Shown: positions 1 through 11,429 of the stretch, one piece after another
How positions within the stretch are numbered: position 1 is the first letter of the stretch
Layout of the letters: every line of letters starts with the position of its first letter
Origin: Silene conica
Lineage: Eukaryota > Streptophyta > Magnoliopsida > Caryophyllales > Caryophyllaceae
Assembly (NCBI GenBank): GCA_029255685.2
Contig: CM055312.2
Location: 2,380,649-2,444,648, forward strand
Direction: 5' to 3'
Length of the DNA: 64,000 bases
The notes under the pieces: generated by a model
The model's input: the letters and a program-made list of their open reading frames with translations, nothing else
Database searches by the model: none
Told to the model about the DNA's origin: nothing
Translations under genes and position numbers: made by a program

Positions 1-595
1 ACGGCCTAAATCCTAGAGTTACCAATCTTGAATCAGAAAAAAGATACGCCATATATGACAAAAATTTTCTCTAACAAGATTTCATTCCATATATTCCATT
101 TTACTTTGACTCAAATTAATTCCATTTCAATTAACGTCCAATAACATTCAAGATATGGTATATGGTATACAAGATATGGTATATTCTAGAATAAAGTTGT
201 TCAATATTATTTTTTCATTTTCATTTTTGTTTTTTTAACTTTTATCAATGTATGCGTCTTAATTTATGCGACCGTATTTTAGTTATAATCTTACACGATT
301 TTTAAAATAACGCTACGTAATTTTTAAACTAATAGTATTTATATTTTAGATTAATATTGTTAACAATATTAATTTCATATTATTAAAATACTAAAATAAT
401 CAATTTCTTTATCTTTATATTATTTTCATATTTTGAAATTCTAAAATAATTAATTTCTTTATGTTTTAATTATTAACAATATTAATTTCATATTATTAAA
501 GTTTTAGAATAATTGATTTTTTTATCTTTTAATTATTCACAATATTGATTTAAATTAATAAAACAGACCCGTGAAGTTCACGGGTTATAACCTAG
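1..595 (+). mobile_element. Helitron, 3' part
   Basis: The segment ends with the classic Helitron 3' signature: a perfect hairpin (arms ACCCGTGAA 567-575 and TTCACGGGT 577-585), a short spacer, then CTAG at 592-595 followed by host T. The hairpin closely matches those at 22950, 32437, 44011 and 46079, so this is one family. The body is AT-rich and contains imperfect direct repeats (about 350-545) of a unit with AACAATATTAATTTCATATT. The 5' end is not seen and may lie outside the window. No coding capacity is visible, so it would be non-autonomous. Confidence 0.7.
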
Positions 596-650
596 TGAAA
601 TATTAATGCGTGCCTATAGGGCATGCATTAGGAAAACCGTTATATAATTA

Positions 651-1031
651 GGCCTGTTGTTTTTGGCTAAAATGAGTTGAATTTAATTAATTGAGGTAGA
701 GCTTAATTGAACTAAATTAAGTGAAACTGGGGTGAAGCGAATTTAATTGAATTAAAAGTTAATTTTGTGAAAAGATTAACTGAACATAATTGACTGAACG
801 TAATTAAAATTTAACGAAATAACCAAGCAAAACTGAAATGAGCTGAAATTAAGCCACGGAGAAGAAGGTTAAGACCCTGTTTTTTCTAGCTTAATTTCAG
901 CTCCTTTCAATTTTGTTCGATTGTATTCCATTAAGTTTTATTTACGTTTAATCAATTATATCCCATTAATTTATTCACAAAATCAACTTTTAATCCAACT
1001 AAATTCACGTCACCTCAGTTCTACTCATTTT

Positions 1032-1034
<3 letters not shown>
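651..1034. mobile_element. Two degenerate Harbinger-type MITEs, opposite orientation
   Basis: A copy starting GGCCTGTTG after a TTA (648-650) runs to about 868. A second copy in opposite orientation begins near 873 with GACCCTGTTTTTTCTAGCTT and ends at about 1034 against an A run (1035-1062). Both share internal sequence with the intact 223-bp MITEs at 2746 and 62448, such as the GAGCTGAAATTAAGCC block. Ends are eroded. Confidence 0.6.

Positions 1035-1062
<28 letters not shown>
1035..1062. repeat. Poly-A tract
   Basis: An uninterrupted run of A abuts the inverted MITE copy. It may be the tail of a lost retro-insertion or simple slippage. Confidence 0.8.
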
Positions 1063-1321
1063 CAAGACTTAAATCTCTTAAATAAACTTAATTACTTATA
1101 TAATAGACAATGTTAGGGAGCGATCAAGGGAACGAGAACAAAGTACAAAAATGCATACTCCGTATATAGGACAGTGCTATTAGGGCGCAACCAGGTACAC
1201 CACTATACATAATGGTTTCGGTTACTAGTGGTCGGGTAATAAGCTATGTGAATAATCAAAATTACATTCGATACTCGACTAGACTCGACTCGACTCGGTC
1301 TGTTTATGCCCGTATCCTTCC

Positions 1322-1537
1322 TTAGAAGGAAGGGGTACAAGCAATATAAGCAAGAAAGAGGATGGCAGAAGAAGCACCATCTTCTTGAAGATTAGAGCTA
1401 CTTCTTTTGAACTTTGTAACACTTCCTTTGTTACATTGCATTATTATTTGCATGCTTTGCTTTTGTTGTTGTTGTTGCCTAATTACTACCCCTTCTTCTT
1501 GCTTGCTTTTCATTGCTTCTTCTACTCTTGACACCAT
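1322..1537 (-). CDS. Small 71-aa peptide gene, uncharacterised
   Basis: A single-exon ORF of 71 codons opens with MVSRVEEAMKSKQEEG, has a glutamine run (QQQQQK, residues 21-26), a basic stretch (KFKRSSSNLQEDG) and a hydrophobic C-terminus (ASSAILFLAYIACTPSF). I do not recognise a named family, though the SSSNLxEDGASSAIL-type tail feels like a small conserved plant protein. Support for a real gene is positional: on the same strand CTATATAAAG (plus 1647-1656) and a CCAAT box (plus 1655-1662) lie about 110-125 nt upstream of the ATG, as expected for TATA box plus a short leader. No signal peptide is seen. It could still be a chance ORF. Confidence 0.5.
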   Translation of the reverse strand: MVSRVEEAMKSKQEEGVVIRQQQQQKQSMQIIMQCNKGSVTKFKRSSSNLQEDGASSAILFLAYIACTPSF

Positions 1538-1550
1538 TTTTTGAGGATTT

Positions 1551-2742
1551 TATTTTATTAATTTTATCTTAATTTATTATTGTATGTGCTTCTCAATATT
1601 GGATGAGGATATATTGTATTATGTATAAGAATATGACTACAAACCTCTTTATATAGCCAATCAAGCAGTCAAGGGAAAGTAATAGCCTTACTATATTATA
1701 GAGTTCAATTATAGTACTAAATTATTGTGGTTGGTGGGGGAATGTATCAAGTCAATTGTCAAAGTACACAAATTATATCAAATTATATTCTACGACGGTC
1801 GTATATACGACCAATAAAAAAAGGTCATTTTTTGATAAATATTTACCCCTTTTGATTAAATAGTTACCATTTTTTTATTAGGGATATTCTAACATATATC
1901 CCTAAGTTTTTTGGTTTTCAATATTATACCCTTTTGTTTTTTAGTTTACACTGTACTCCTAAATTCCTACTTACTTCTCCATCGTGACCTTTTCAACTCT
2001 TCATTAACTTTATTACTATCACACAGTTGTATTTTGACATATATTGTTGCTCATTAACGTTTTATCACCATTCGGTATGAGAAGCCTCACAAGTCATCTT
2101 TAATAAGCATTAATTATTATTAAAAACTCTGTTGATGAAGCGTGAAATGATAATGGAGATTTGATAAATTTTAGTTAGAGTCGTATACTATTTGCTGAGT
2201 TAATGTGTAGTTCAACAAACTAATAAGTAAATTATCAGCTTATCAAGTAGTTAGAATGATAATAAATAATTTAATAGATCAATTAAGAAAATAAGTTAGT
2301 AAAGACAATAAATAATAAGGTTATGACATAGACTAATATATAAAGTTTAGGTATATCATAGAATTTAAAAAATGTAGGGGTACAATATAAAATACTAAAA
2401 AATGACCTATTTTTTCAAGGTAGTCACTATTTATTAAAATGTGATCACTTTTTACCAAAATATAATTACTTTGTAAAACAAAACACAGAATGAAACCGTC
2501 TCACGAGAGAATTACTAGGTAATGTAACTATTATTATTGCATTGGGTTACACCACCTTCTTTAACTTTTTGTGAGGTGAAACTATTTGAATGGTATTGAG
2601 TTGAATTAAACAAAATTCGAATTAGAGTTTCAGTAATTCATTTATCTTTTGTTCTATTTATTTTGGTCGTTTATTTATTTTTTGATTTTGGTAGAAAAAT
2701 TAATTAAGATAAAATTATGGGTAGTTTTGAGACATATATTGG
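1551..2742. other. AT-rich intergenic, old repeat
   Basis: After the small-gene promoter, about 1790-2520 looks like an old repeat: GGTCATTTTTTGATAAATA near the left and AATGACCTATTTTTTC near the right are roughly inverted, and the right edge carries ACCGTCTCACGAGAG. Related words occur at 21745-21840 and 32660-32770. No gene is seen. Confidence 0.35.
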
Positions 2743-2745
2743 TAA

Positions 2746-2968
2746 GGCCCTGTTCTTTTCGGCTGAAACGAGCTGAATTGAATAAATTGGAGTAGAGCTT
2801 AATTGAACTAAATTGAGTGAAACTGAGGTGGAGTGAATTTAGTTGAATTAAAAGTTACTTTTGTGAAGAGATTAATTGAAAATAATTGATTGAACGTAAA
2901 TAAAACTTAACAGAATACAACCAACAAAAATTGGAAGGAGCTGAAATTAAGCCAGAAAGAACAGGGCC
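2746..2968. mobile_element. PIF/Harbinger (Tourist-type) MITE, 223 bp
   Basis: Terminal inverted repeats start GGCCCTGTTCTTTTCGGCT and end AGAACAGGGCC, flanked by the 3-bp target duplication TAA (2743-2745 and 2969-2971). The length and interior match the copy at 62448-62670 exactly in size. TWA target duplications and GGCCCTGTT termini are typical of PIF/Harbinger. It is non-coding. Confidence 0.85.
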
Positions 2969-3171
2969 TAAGTCTTGAACAAGACTCATTCAAGACTACC
3001 AATAAATTTTAATTTATATAAAAGTAAATAAATAACAGAGATACTCATAAACGAAATAAATAAATAACTGAGACAGAATATTGACGGTATTTTTTGCGAC
3101 TTTTATTCTAATAAAACTAAACAAATAATTAAGATTGAGCAAATAATTAACTCTAATTCTTTTTTTTTTAT

Positions 3172-3345
3172 ATGACGAGGGGGTTATCTCTCGGGTCCAT
3201 ACATTCCCGCACCACCACATGAACCATGTAAGTCACCCCTTCGGGGTTGCAGCAGCAATGACAAGTGGTTATCGCCCCAACTGGTAATCGGACATGAGAC
3301 CTCTCAACTCCTACATTTCTGTAAGTTTTAAGTTTTAACCCAACT
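3172..3345 (-). mobile_element. tRNA-derived SINE, copy 1
   Basis: Read on the minus strand, the sequence matches the copy at 10285-10462: both carry CCCCGAA, TACATGxxxCATGTxGTG, CGGGAATG and end CCCCTCGTCAT. A T run just left (3161-3169) is the A tail on the element strand. The pol III boxes are clearer in the other copy. Confidence 0.6.
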
Positions 3346-3559
3346 ATCACTAAATTAACACCACTTACTTAACTTTAATTTTTCTTAATGTTTACTTTAA
3401 TTTTTATTTCGATAGATATGTTTTTCACTTCAAGCAGTTGTTAATTAGTTACGAGTATGTTTGAAGTCATGAACTAATAAATAATAATGTACAAGTACGT
3501 AGTACTAAACTACTCCAGAAGACCAGTAGCAATGATATACGGAGTACTTAAATTAAATA

Positions 3560-4115
3560 CTTCCTTCATTTTTATCCAAATATCATATTTACCTTTTTCA
3601 CGTTTGCCAACGCATATTTTACGTGCCTTATATCTTTAGCTACGTATTTGTAAAAATTATAAAAGTTACTCCCTCCTATTCTGAATAATTGTCACATTTG
3701 CCGTTTTCGTCTATTCACGTAATTGTCACATATTCCATTTTGGGACATTGTTTATACTTATTTTATTCACTCTAACCCACAATAATACCCCACCTTACCC
3801 CACAACACTACTTATTTTAATCACCTCTACTCACAATAATAATCAATAATACCTTCCCTCTCTCCAATCTTCCAACCCCACACATTACTTTACATTAAAC
3901 AAATGAATTCCTTAATTCCCGTGCCCAACCCGAAATGTGACAATTATTCGGAATAGGAGGGAGTATATATTTTCAATGTACTCGTAAAGACGAATTAAAC
4001 AAGACCTCACATGAATATATTTTTTATTATGTATTGAGAAAAAATTGAGATTAAAGGTTGATTTGTGAGTAGTGTACAAAAATCAAATATGGTATTTGGA
4101 TAAAAATGGAGGAAG
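3560..4115. mobile_element. Stowaway-type MITE interrupted by another MITE
   Basis: Inverted ends CTTCCTTCATTTTTATCCAA (3560) and its partner TTGGATAAAAATGGAGGAAG (ending 4115) are flanked by TA on both sides (3558-3559, 4116-4117), the Tc1/mariner target duplication. The element is split by the younger MITE at 3669-3963. Without that insert it is about 260 bp. Confidence 0.8.
3669..3963. mobile_element. Stowaway-type MITE, 295 bp, nested
   Basis: The ends CTCCCTCCTATTCTGAATAA and its inverse TTATTCGGAATAGGAGGGAG differ at one base and are flanked by TA (3667-3668, 3964-3965). The CTCCCTCC tip is shared with the full mariner at 37103-40869, which suggests that element class could supply the transposase. 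It is inserted inside the MITE at 3560-4115, so it is the younger one. Confidence 0.85.
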
Positions 4116-4129
4116 TATCTAAAGTACTT

Positions 4130-4560
4130 AGGGTAACATTATTGAGGGTCTTGAGACAAGACTTTCTTAAGTTTTAAGACAAGACTCCCTCAATTTTACC
4201 AATAATCTACCCGGGTCTTGAGGAAGTCTTAAGTCGAGTCTTGAAAATCCAAGACTCTCCTTAAGACTTTGGTGAGTCTTAACCCCACTAGAAATAATTT
4301 AATAAGTATGTAAAAAGAAAAAGTAAAATGGAAAAGTAGAGTCTGAGGTGAGTCTGACGGATAATGTATAAAGTTTTGGGTGAGTCCAAGGTGAGTCTGA
4401 ACAATAAAAAATAATAAAAGTTAGTGAAAATCTGATGTGGCAGAGGCTTAAGACTTTGGGGAGTCTTACGAATAATGTAAAGAAATGAATGTCAGAGCTA
4501 AAGATGAGCTTATTGTACGATTTGCATTGGAAAAGTAAATGCATGAATCATTTCTTACTA
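4130..4560. repeat. Unclassified repeat rich in AAGACT/AGTCTT
   Basis: The stretch has many short direct and inverted copies of GTCTTGAG, AAGACTC and GAGTCTTA, some near GTAACATTATTGAG-like ends. It looks like an old MITE but I could not fix ends or a target duplication. The remaining DNA to 4892 shows no gene. Confidence 0.35.
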
Positions 4561-4892
4561 CAATAACTCTTGATCTACAAGACTACGACTGACTTGATTC
4601 TCAGGATTTACAACACCAAATAACTACACAAAGCTTTTCATTTCTGTTAAATTCAACCACGGATCTAGACTGTACTCGAACGAATGAGATAGAGTTGCTA
4701 CACGAGTACACGATATGCAATATATCCTTAGATAATCTTTCAATTTCTAACTTAAGCTACACACTTCCATGAATATACCAACATGGCGACATTACCACTT
4801 CAATTAAAATCAGCTAATCTTGCTTAAAACGACGAAATCCGTTATAAATGATAAAACGGATTCAAATAGTACCGTTTAATAACGATAATAAG

Positions 4893-5096
4893 TGAAAAAC
4901 AATGGAGGCAGAGTATTGTTGAGGTTAAACTCAATTGTATTATTAGTGTCTGCGTAAAGGATATATATACAAGCCTTGATTACAAAACCTATTCTTATCT
5001 AAAAGGCAATAAATAAGAAAAGTAACTCCTATACAAACGCCTACTGCAAATATAATACACAGGGAATAGGAACCGTATATGACTAATAGTCTTACA
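4893..5096 (-). repeat. Copia 3' LTR
   Basis: 204 bp, starting TGAAAAACAATGGAGG on the plus strand and ending ...AGTCTTACA. It is the downstream LTR in the element's own orientation. Confidence 0.95.
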
Positions 5097-5105
5097 CTCC
5101 CCCTC
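5097..5105 (-). other. Polypurine tract of the copia element
   Basis: On the minus strand GAGGGGGAG directly precedes the 3' LTR, the expected position for plus-strand DNA priming. Confidence 0.75.
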
Positions 5106-8100
5106 AAGTTGGAGTACTTGGTAATCCAAGTCCCAACTTGCCTTCCAAGTAGCGGAACGATTCGCCTCCGAGTGCCTTCGTAAATAAGTCCGCTATTTGT
5201 TCCTTGCTTCGAATATGTGATGCGACGATCGACTTATCTACCAAGTATTGTCGTATGAAATGACAATCTATTTCAATGTGTTTAGTCCGGTCATGAAATA
5301 CTGGATTTTTCACAATATGTAAGGCTGCTTGGTTATCGCAAAATAGTTGCATCGGTCGAGTGTGAAACACCCCCAATGATGCAAGGAAAGCACGTAACCA
5401 AATTAACTCACTTGTTACTGCTGACATGGCGCGGTATTCTGCCTCGGCGGTGGACTTAGAGACAGTCACCTGTTTTTTTGTCTTCCAGGAAACCGGCGTT
5501 CCTCCAAGCGCTACGAAATAGCCGCTGATAGATCGTCGAGTAATTGGGCAACTCGAATAATCCGAATCACAATACCCACGGAGTTGCAAGTCACACTGTT
5601 TGTCAATCATTATGCCCTTGCTAGGATTCATCTTCACGTACCGAACTACCCGTAGTGCGGCATCCCAATGTTCTTTGCGGGGTTCGTGAACAAATTGTGA
5701 CAAAATGTGTACCGCGTATACGAGGTCCGGTCTTGTTATCGTGAGATATACCAACTGTCCAACAATTCTCCGATATTTAAGGACATCTTTCAGAATGTGC
5801 CCCTTTGCCAAGGCTAGTTCGTGCCGCGGTTGCATGGGGTGTGTGCCGGCTTGGCTCCTGTCATCCCGGCCTCATCAATGATCCCCAAAGCGTACTTTCG
5901 TTGATTTAGAAACAACCCCTGTTTCCTATGATCAACTTCTATGCCAAGAAAAAATTTGAGTTTCCCAAGTTCCTTAATTCCAAATGATGAGTTGAGGAAC
6001 GATTTGAAATTTGCACAAGCCGACTTGTCGTTACAAACCACTATCATATCATCTACATAAACCAAAACTCCAACAAATATCCCGTCTTTATTGTATGTGA
6101 AAAGCGAATAATCGGCCAAAGATTGCTTGAAACCGTACCTTTTCAAGGAATTGGTCAATTTGGCGAACCAATTCCGAGAAGCTTGCTTCAACCCGTACAA
6201 AGACTTGAGTAGTTTACATGCCTTGTTCTTCTCATTAGTATTAAACCCTTGCGGAATTTTCATGTAGACGTCCTCATCTAAATCTCCGTGCAAGAAGGCG
6301 TTGTTCACGTCTAATTGTTCAATTAACCAATTCTTTGCCACCGCAACAGCCAATAGGCACCTCACGCTTGTCATTTTTGCAACCGGAGCGTAAGTCTCAT
6401 GATAGTCCACCCCTTATACTTGGGTGAAGCCTTGTGCGCTGCCACCAAACGTGCCTTGTACCGTTCTATACTGCCATCTGCCTTATACTTGACTTTGTAA
6501 ACCCATTTGCATCCTATGGGTTTTTTTCCTTTTGGTAAATCCACAACCTTCCAAGTTCCGTTGGTCTCAAGGGCGTTAATTTCTTTCCTCATCGCTTCGC
6601 GCCAATTCGCATCACCCGCTGCTTCATGGTAATTTTTTGGTTCTTTTATTGCATCAATTTTTGTCATGTATGACCTGTGAGAGTCAGTGAAACAATTGCT
6701 AATAACATAATTAACCAGAGGGTAACGAGTACCTGTCTTTGAGAGCGGAAGATCAGTGGAGTGAGCATTGTCGATGGGGTTTATGACGCGCGTGGACTTG
6801 CAGTAATAATCACGTTTCCAGGCTGGTTCAAAACGTTCTCGCGCACCTCTGCCTACTCGTTCCTCTGCAACATTTTCCTGTACTGGTTCACTGAGTATAA
6901 CGCTACTGTCAGAAGGTGTACCAATGCTATTGTCAGAAGGTGTACCAAAGGGCTGCTCATTGAGGGGCTCGTGGTTTTCTCCTCGGTCACCATTCTGCCT
7001 GTCACCAACATCCGTTCCAACATCTGCAGCACCCTCATCTGGGCTGCCGTTATTTCCACTCCCTGTAACCAGCTCTCTTTCACTCCCCCTGTCCGGGAAC
7101 TCCTCCTCACTCACTTTCCCGAATTCGGTTTTTAAGCTCTCGACTTCCAAGGGGTTGGCAGGATTATCAACGTGAATAGGGTTGGGCATGGTCTGGGAAG
7201 GCAGATGACATGTATATGACTTTGTTCTCTGCCACTAATGGCCTTGAAAGGAAAGACATGTTCATAGAAACTGACATCACGAGAAACAAACATCTTCTTA
7301 TCCCTCAAATCGTAAACCTTCCACCCTTTTTTATTGTGAGGGTATCCTACGAACATGCACCGTTTCCCGCGCTCATCAAATTTGTCTCGGGGTTTGTCTT
7401 TGTTATGTACGTAACAAAGACATCCTAGAATACGTAAGTCACTCAAATCTGGTTTTTCATTATGTAACAACTCATACGGTGTTCGTCCCTCAAGTAAACG
7501 TGTGGGGGTTCGATTTATAAGGTAAGCAGCCGTCATAGCACATTCCCCCCAAAAATGTATAGGCAAATTTGCTTGAAAACGTAAAGCCCTCGCTTTTTCT
7601 AATATGTGCCTGTGTTTCCGTTCTACCCTTCCATTTTGTTGAGGTGTGTCGGTATTGCTAGTTCGAAAAACTATTCCCTTTTCCTCATAATAGTATTTCA
7701 TAGGTCCCGACAACAACTCCGTTCCATTGTCACTTTGGATGACCTTTACTTCTTTATTAAATTGAGTTCGGGTCATTTGACAAAAAACACGTAACAATTC
7801 TCCGGCCTCACTCTTTTCCTTCATAAGATATACCCATACCGCTCTACTATAGTCGTCGACAATGGTCAAAAAATAATGGGCCCTCGACAAGCTAGCAACA
7901 CGATATTTACCCCATATATCACAATGGATTAAATCAAACAAAACATTGCATCTTTTATTATTCAAATTAAAAGGTAAACGTGTCTGTTTTGCACGACAAC
8001 AAGGGTCGCAAATGTAACCAGAGTCCAAAACCAAACTACTATTAATTAAACTGGAAAAACGAGATAAAGTGCTATTCGACGGATGACCTAACCGCTTGTG

Positions 8101-9639
8101 CCAAAGACGAGCATCCACCTTTTTCGTTGCATTGGCTACCACTTGCTCCGTCTGCAATCCACGAAAAACATATACCCCATCTTGATTTTCACTCTTCCCA
8201 ATCACCGTCCTCATAGACCGGTCCTGCATTACACAATGATCGAAATGAAACGTTATTGAGCAATTATTTTCTCGTATTAACTGTTGGACAGAAATTAAGT
8301 TACAAGTGAGCGATGGAACAAATAAAACATCTTTTAGCAGTAAGTTATTTCCGAGTCTGACTTCTCCGTGTTCTCTGGCTTCTATGTTCCTGCCATCCGG
8401 TAAACTAACCATGGATTTCCCTTCCGTTCGAATATTAAGCAAACATTCACGTGTGCCCGTCATATGGTGCGAGCAACCACTATCAATAAGCCATTCACAG
8501 TCAACTTGAACTGTCATACCTGAGTTTTTAGCAATACCTTCGACACTAGGAGTCAGCAGGGATCGAAGTTTGGCTATCTCCTCTTCGGTGAAAGGTATGT
8601 TCTGACTTTTATGGTCACCTTCTTTCACACCTGTTCCCACCGCATTGGCACGATGGTTGCTTGACTGGCCGCGATCATCACCGCGAGCAGAACCCCTGAA
8701 TCCAGACCCTCTACTACTGCCTCTGCGTCCTCGTCCCCTGCCGCGTGCCTTAATATTTTCATAACCGTGTTTCTCGTAGCATAGGTCCTCGGTGTGATAC
8801 TGCTTACCACAGTAAGTACATTGTGGTGGTTCTCCCTCCTTGTATTCTCCTCGAGTGAACCCACCACGAGTGCCTCTGCCCGTCCCTTGATGCTTGACTG
8901 CCATGGCTGCCTCTTGTTTTTCTTCCGTGACACGAGTTACCGCAGCATGCCTTTCTTCTCGGAGCACTAAAGCGTATGCCCTGGATAGAGTAGTAATCGG
9001 ATCTTCCATCAATAAATTGGTGCGTAAATTTCCGTACAAATTTCGATCAAGGCCCATCAAAAATTGGTGGACCTTTTCTTCTTCGCGTTCCTTGGCCAAT
9101 GATACCGCCGCTCCGCAAGTGCACTGTGAGACCTTGCTATAGTTTGCAAGTTCGTCCCAAATCGTTTTTAACCGAGTGTAGTACTCGACAACCGACTCAC
9201 CCCCTTGTTTACAGTCGCTTAAATCACCCCTTAATTGGTGAACTCTGGGCGCATTCCCAGATGAATATCGATCCCGCAATTCTGCCCAAATTTCTGTTAT
9301 GGGTGCGGTAAATGCAATACTGGCGTGTAATTTCGGGTCAATAACATTCCGAAGCCATGCTTTCAACATGGCATTACATTGTCTCCATGCCACCATCTCT
9401 AGATTATCATCATCGTCCGTTCCTGTCGGTTTCTTGAACGTTCCGTCAACAATGGCCAATTTATGTTTCGCATCGAGTCCATTCTTGACGGCGTCGGCCC
9501 ACAATTCATAATTCTCACCATTAAAAACTATTTGGGTGAGCGATAAACTCGGATTATCCGACGGATGGAGGTAGAGAGGCGAGCTCATGGGGATTGATTT
9601 CATTTTTTTATCGTTTGGTGGTGGGTTATCTCCAGTCAT
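5104..9639 (-). pseudogene. Copia gag-pol polyprotein, broken reading frame
   Basis: The first open stretch (9639 down to 7132) starts at ATG 9637-9639 and holds gag, a CCHC zinc knuckle (C274, C277, H282, C287), the protease motif DSG (D384), the integrase HHCC finger (H512, H517, C542, C545) and the integrase catalytic D572, D635, E671. The frame then shifts at about 7190-7260. The next segment (7189-6411) carries a linker and the start of RT ([15 protein letters not shown]). Near 6436-6443 there is a second frameshift, followed by a TAA (6414-6416) just before [13 protein letters not shown] continues with DVNNAFLHGDLDE and YVDDM. A third frameshift lies in a G4 run (5836-5839), and the last segment has RNase H, including SKSTAEAEYRA and RTKHIEIDCHF. 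Gag, protease and integrase look intact; RT does not. Confidence 0.92.
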
Positions 9640-9655
9640 GAATGGATTGAAAACC

Positions 9656-9667
9656 GCTCTGATACCA
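9656..9667 (-). other. Copia primer binding site
   Basis: TGGTATCAGAGC on the minus strand, directly after the 5' LTR, matches the 3' end of plant initiator-Met tRNA, the usual primer for this superfamily. Confidence 0.9.
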
Positions 9668-9871
9668 TGAAAAACAATGGAGGCAGAGTATTGTTGAGGT
9701 TAAACTCAATTGTATTATTAGTGTCTGCGTAAAGGATATATATACAAGCCTTGATTACAAAACCTATTCCTATCTAAAAGGCAATAAATAAGAAAAGTAA
9801 CTCCTATACAAACGCCTACTGCAAATATAATACACAGGGAATAGGAACCGTATATGACTAATAGTCTTACA
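9668..9871 (-). repeat. Copia 5' LTR
   Basis: 204 bp, identical to the other LTR except for one base. It is followed on the plus strand by the ATAAG target duplication. Confidence 0.95.
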
Positions 9872-10227
9872 ATAAGACAAGCTTTTTTGGTATTACCTAA
9901 ACAACAATCCTTACCATCATAATCTACTTATTTGAATTTGTTCTACCATTAGAACAGATATTGATGTCTTAAATAAGAATTTGATGAGTTAGATAATATG
10001 ACATAATTATTAGAACATACGGGTTAAAATGAAGTGTTGAAATAAGTCAAATAACATGTCTCATTATTCCTAACAACATCGATCATTGATGGGCTTAGAG
10101 TTATTAATCAATGTTGGTATATGATTAGTAAGTAGTTAACTACTAGCTAGAGTAGTAGACGCCGTTCAGTAATCATGAAATACCCTTGTTTTACATAGGA
10201 AAATATCTACTTATAATTGTAACAAGT

Positions 10228-10230
10228 AGC

Positions 10231-10268
<38 letters not shown>
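10228..10268. repeat. AAT microsatellite
   Basis: About 13 tandem AAT units, directly upstream of the SINE at 10285. Confidence 0.9.
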
Positions 10269-10270
<2 letters not shown>

Positions 10271-10284
10271 CATCAAGTGGTGTT

Positions 10285-10462
10285 AGTCGTGTTCTGGGTT
10301 AAACCTTGAAACTTGTCAAATGGCGGGAGTTGAGGGTGTCGGGTTCGAATCATGGAAGTGATGATCACTTGGCCACTGCGACCCCGAAAAAGATGATTTA
10401 CATGAACCATGTAGTGACACGGGAATGCATGAGCTCGGAATTCAACCCCTCGTCATCAAAAT
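10285..10462 (+). mobile_element. tRNA-derived SINE, copy 2
   Basis: A B-box-like GGGTTCGAATC lies at about 10340-10350 with a possible A-box upstream (TGTCAAATGGCGGG). The 3' half (CCCCGAA, CATGAACCATGTAGTG, CGGGAATGCATG, CCCCTCGTCAT) matches the minus-strand copy at 3172-3345, and an A-rich tail follows. An internal pol III promoter plus dispersed copies fits a SINE. Confidence 0.65.
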
Positions 10463-10838
10463 AAAAAATTAAATAATAGTAATAATAATAATAAGTGAAA
10501 GAACTCAAATATAGTGCAGTAGAGATGCTATTGTCATGTGCAATGAGCAATTTCCCATGTGAGCATGTGTTAACTTGCCATGTCTTCTTCTGCCTTTGTC
10601 TTATCCTTCCCAATATCAAGTGCTAACCAATCTACTCTTAGATATTGTTCCACCAGATTATATTATTATTGTATTAATAATAATATAACTACTTCTTATG
10701 CCATGTTTGAATATACAGTACTTTTATTTCGACTTTTCTATGTGTGACTTTAGGTTACATTAATAATCAAAATACGGAAAAATTTACACTTTATTTTTAT
10801 TAATTATGATAGAAATGAATTTTTACCTAAAAATTATA

Positions 10839-11215
10839 GAGTAAATTAGATTTTACTCCCTTTTGAAATCAAAATTTTTAAAATTACTCCCTTTTAAAAC
10901 TCTTTCCTAAAGTTACTCCCTTAAATTGCATTTTTTCCTAAAATTGCTTCAAAAAAAACCGATTTGAGTTGATTTATTTCCTCTATTTTTGAAACCCCCT
11001 TACATTTTTCTACATATTTATATCTTTCAAAGTATAGATTGGCTAAGCCACAAACGGAACATGTTCAAAAATAGACGAAATAAGTCACTAAAAGTGGAGT
11101 TTGGGAGCAATATTAGTAAAAAATGCAAATTAAGGGAGTAATTTTAAGAAAAAATTTCAAAAGGGAGTAATTTTAAAATTTTTGATTCCAAAAGGGAGTA
11201 AAATCTAATTTACTC
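10839..11215. mobile_element. MULE-type MITE, 377 bp, long inverted ends
   Basis: Long imperfect inverted ends start GAGTAAATTAGATTTTACTC and run inward for over 60 bp with repeated TTACTCCCTTTT blocks. An exact 9-bp target duplication AAAATTATA flanks it (10830-10838, 11216-11224), typical of Mutator-like elements. The interior has no coding potential. Confidence 0.85.
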
Positions 11216-11429
11216 AAAATTATATGAGAATATGTTGTAAATCTTCACATATTTAGATTATTAATGTAATATACGGTAAGTTTAATATAAATTACATGTT
11301 ACAGTTCATGATGAGATAAATGAAAATGGAATAATAGCTAGCTCAGTATTAATGTACTCCGTATTATGCAACAATAATACAAGTAATTTACTATTCGCAT
11401 GTCACCTGATTTTAATATGGAACTCTATT

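Larger units (their letters stand above)
4893..9871 (-). mobile_element. Complete Ty1/copia LTR retrotransposon, 4979 bp
   Basis: Two 204-bp LTRs (4893-5096 and 9668-9871), each TG...CA, differ at a single position (T versus C in CCTATTCxTATC). A 5-bp target duplication ATAAG flanks the element (4888-4892, 9872-9876). The element reads on the minus strand: its primer binding site TGGTATCAGAGC (initiator-Met tRNA type) is at 9656-9667 and a purine tract (GAGGGGGAG on the minus strand) abuts the other LTR at 5097-5105. Domain order is gag, protease, integrase, reverse transcriptase, RNase H, which defines Ty1/copia. The near-identical LTRs mean a recent insertion. Confidence 0.97.

Noticed and set aside
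6761-7135. Plus-strand ORFs across the copia linker
   Set aside because: They are antisense shadows of the gag-pol frame.
10285-10462. tRNA gene, because of GGGTTCGAATC
   Set aside because: No cloverleaf could be formed, and the sequence is repeated at 3172 with a tail, so it is a SINE.
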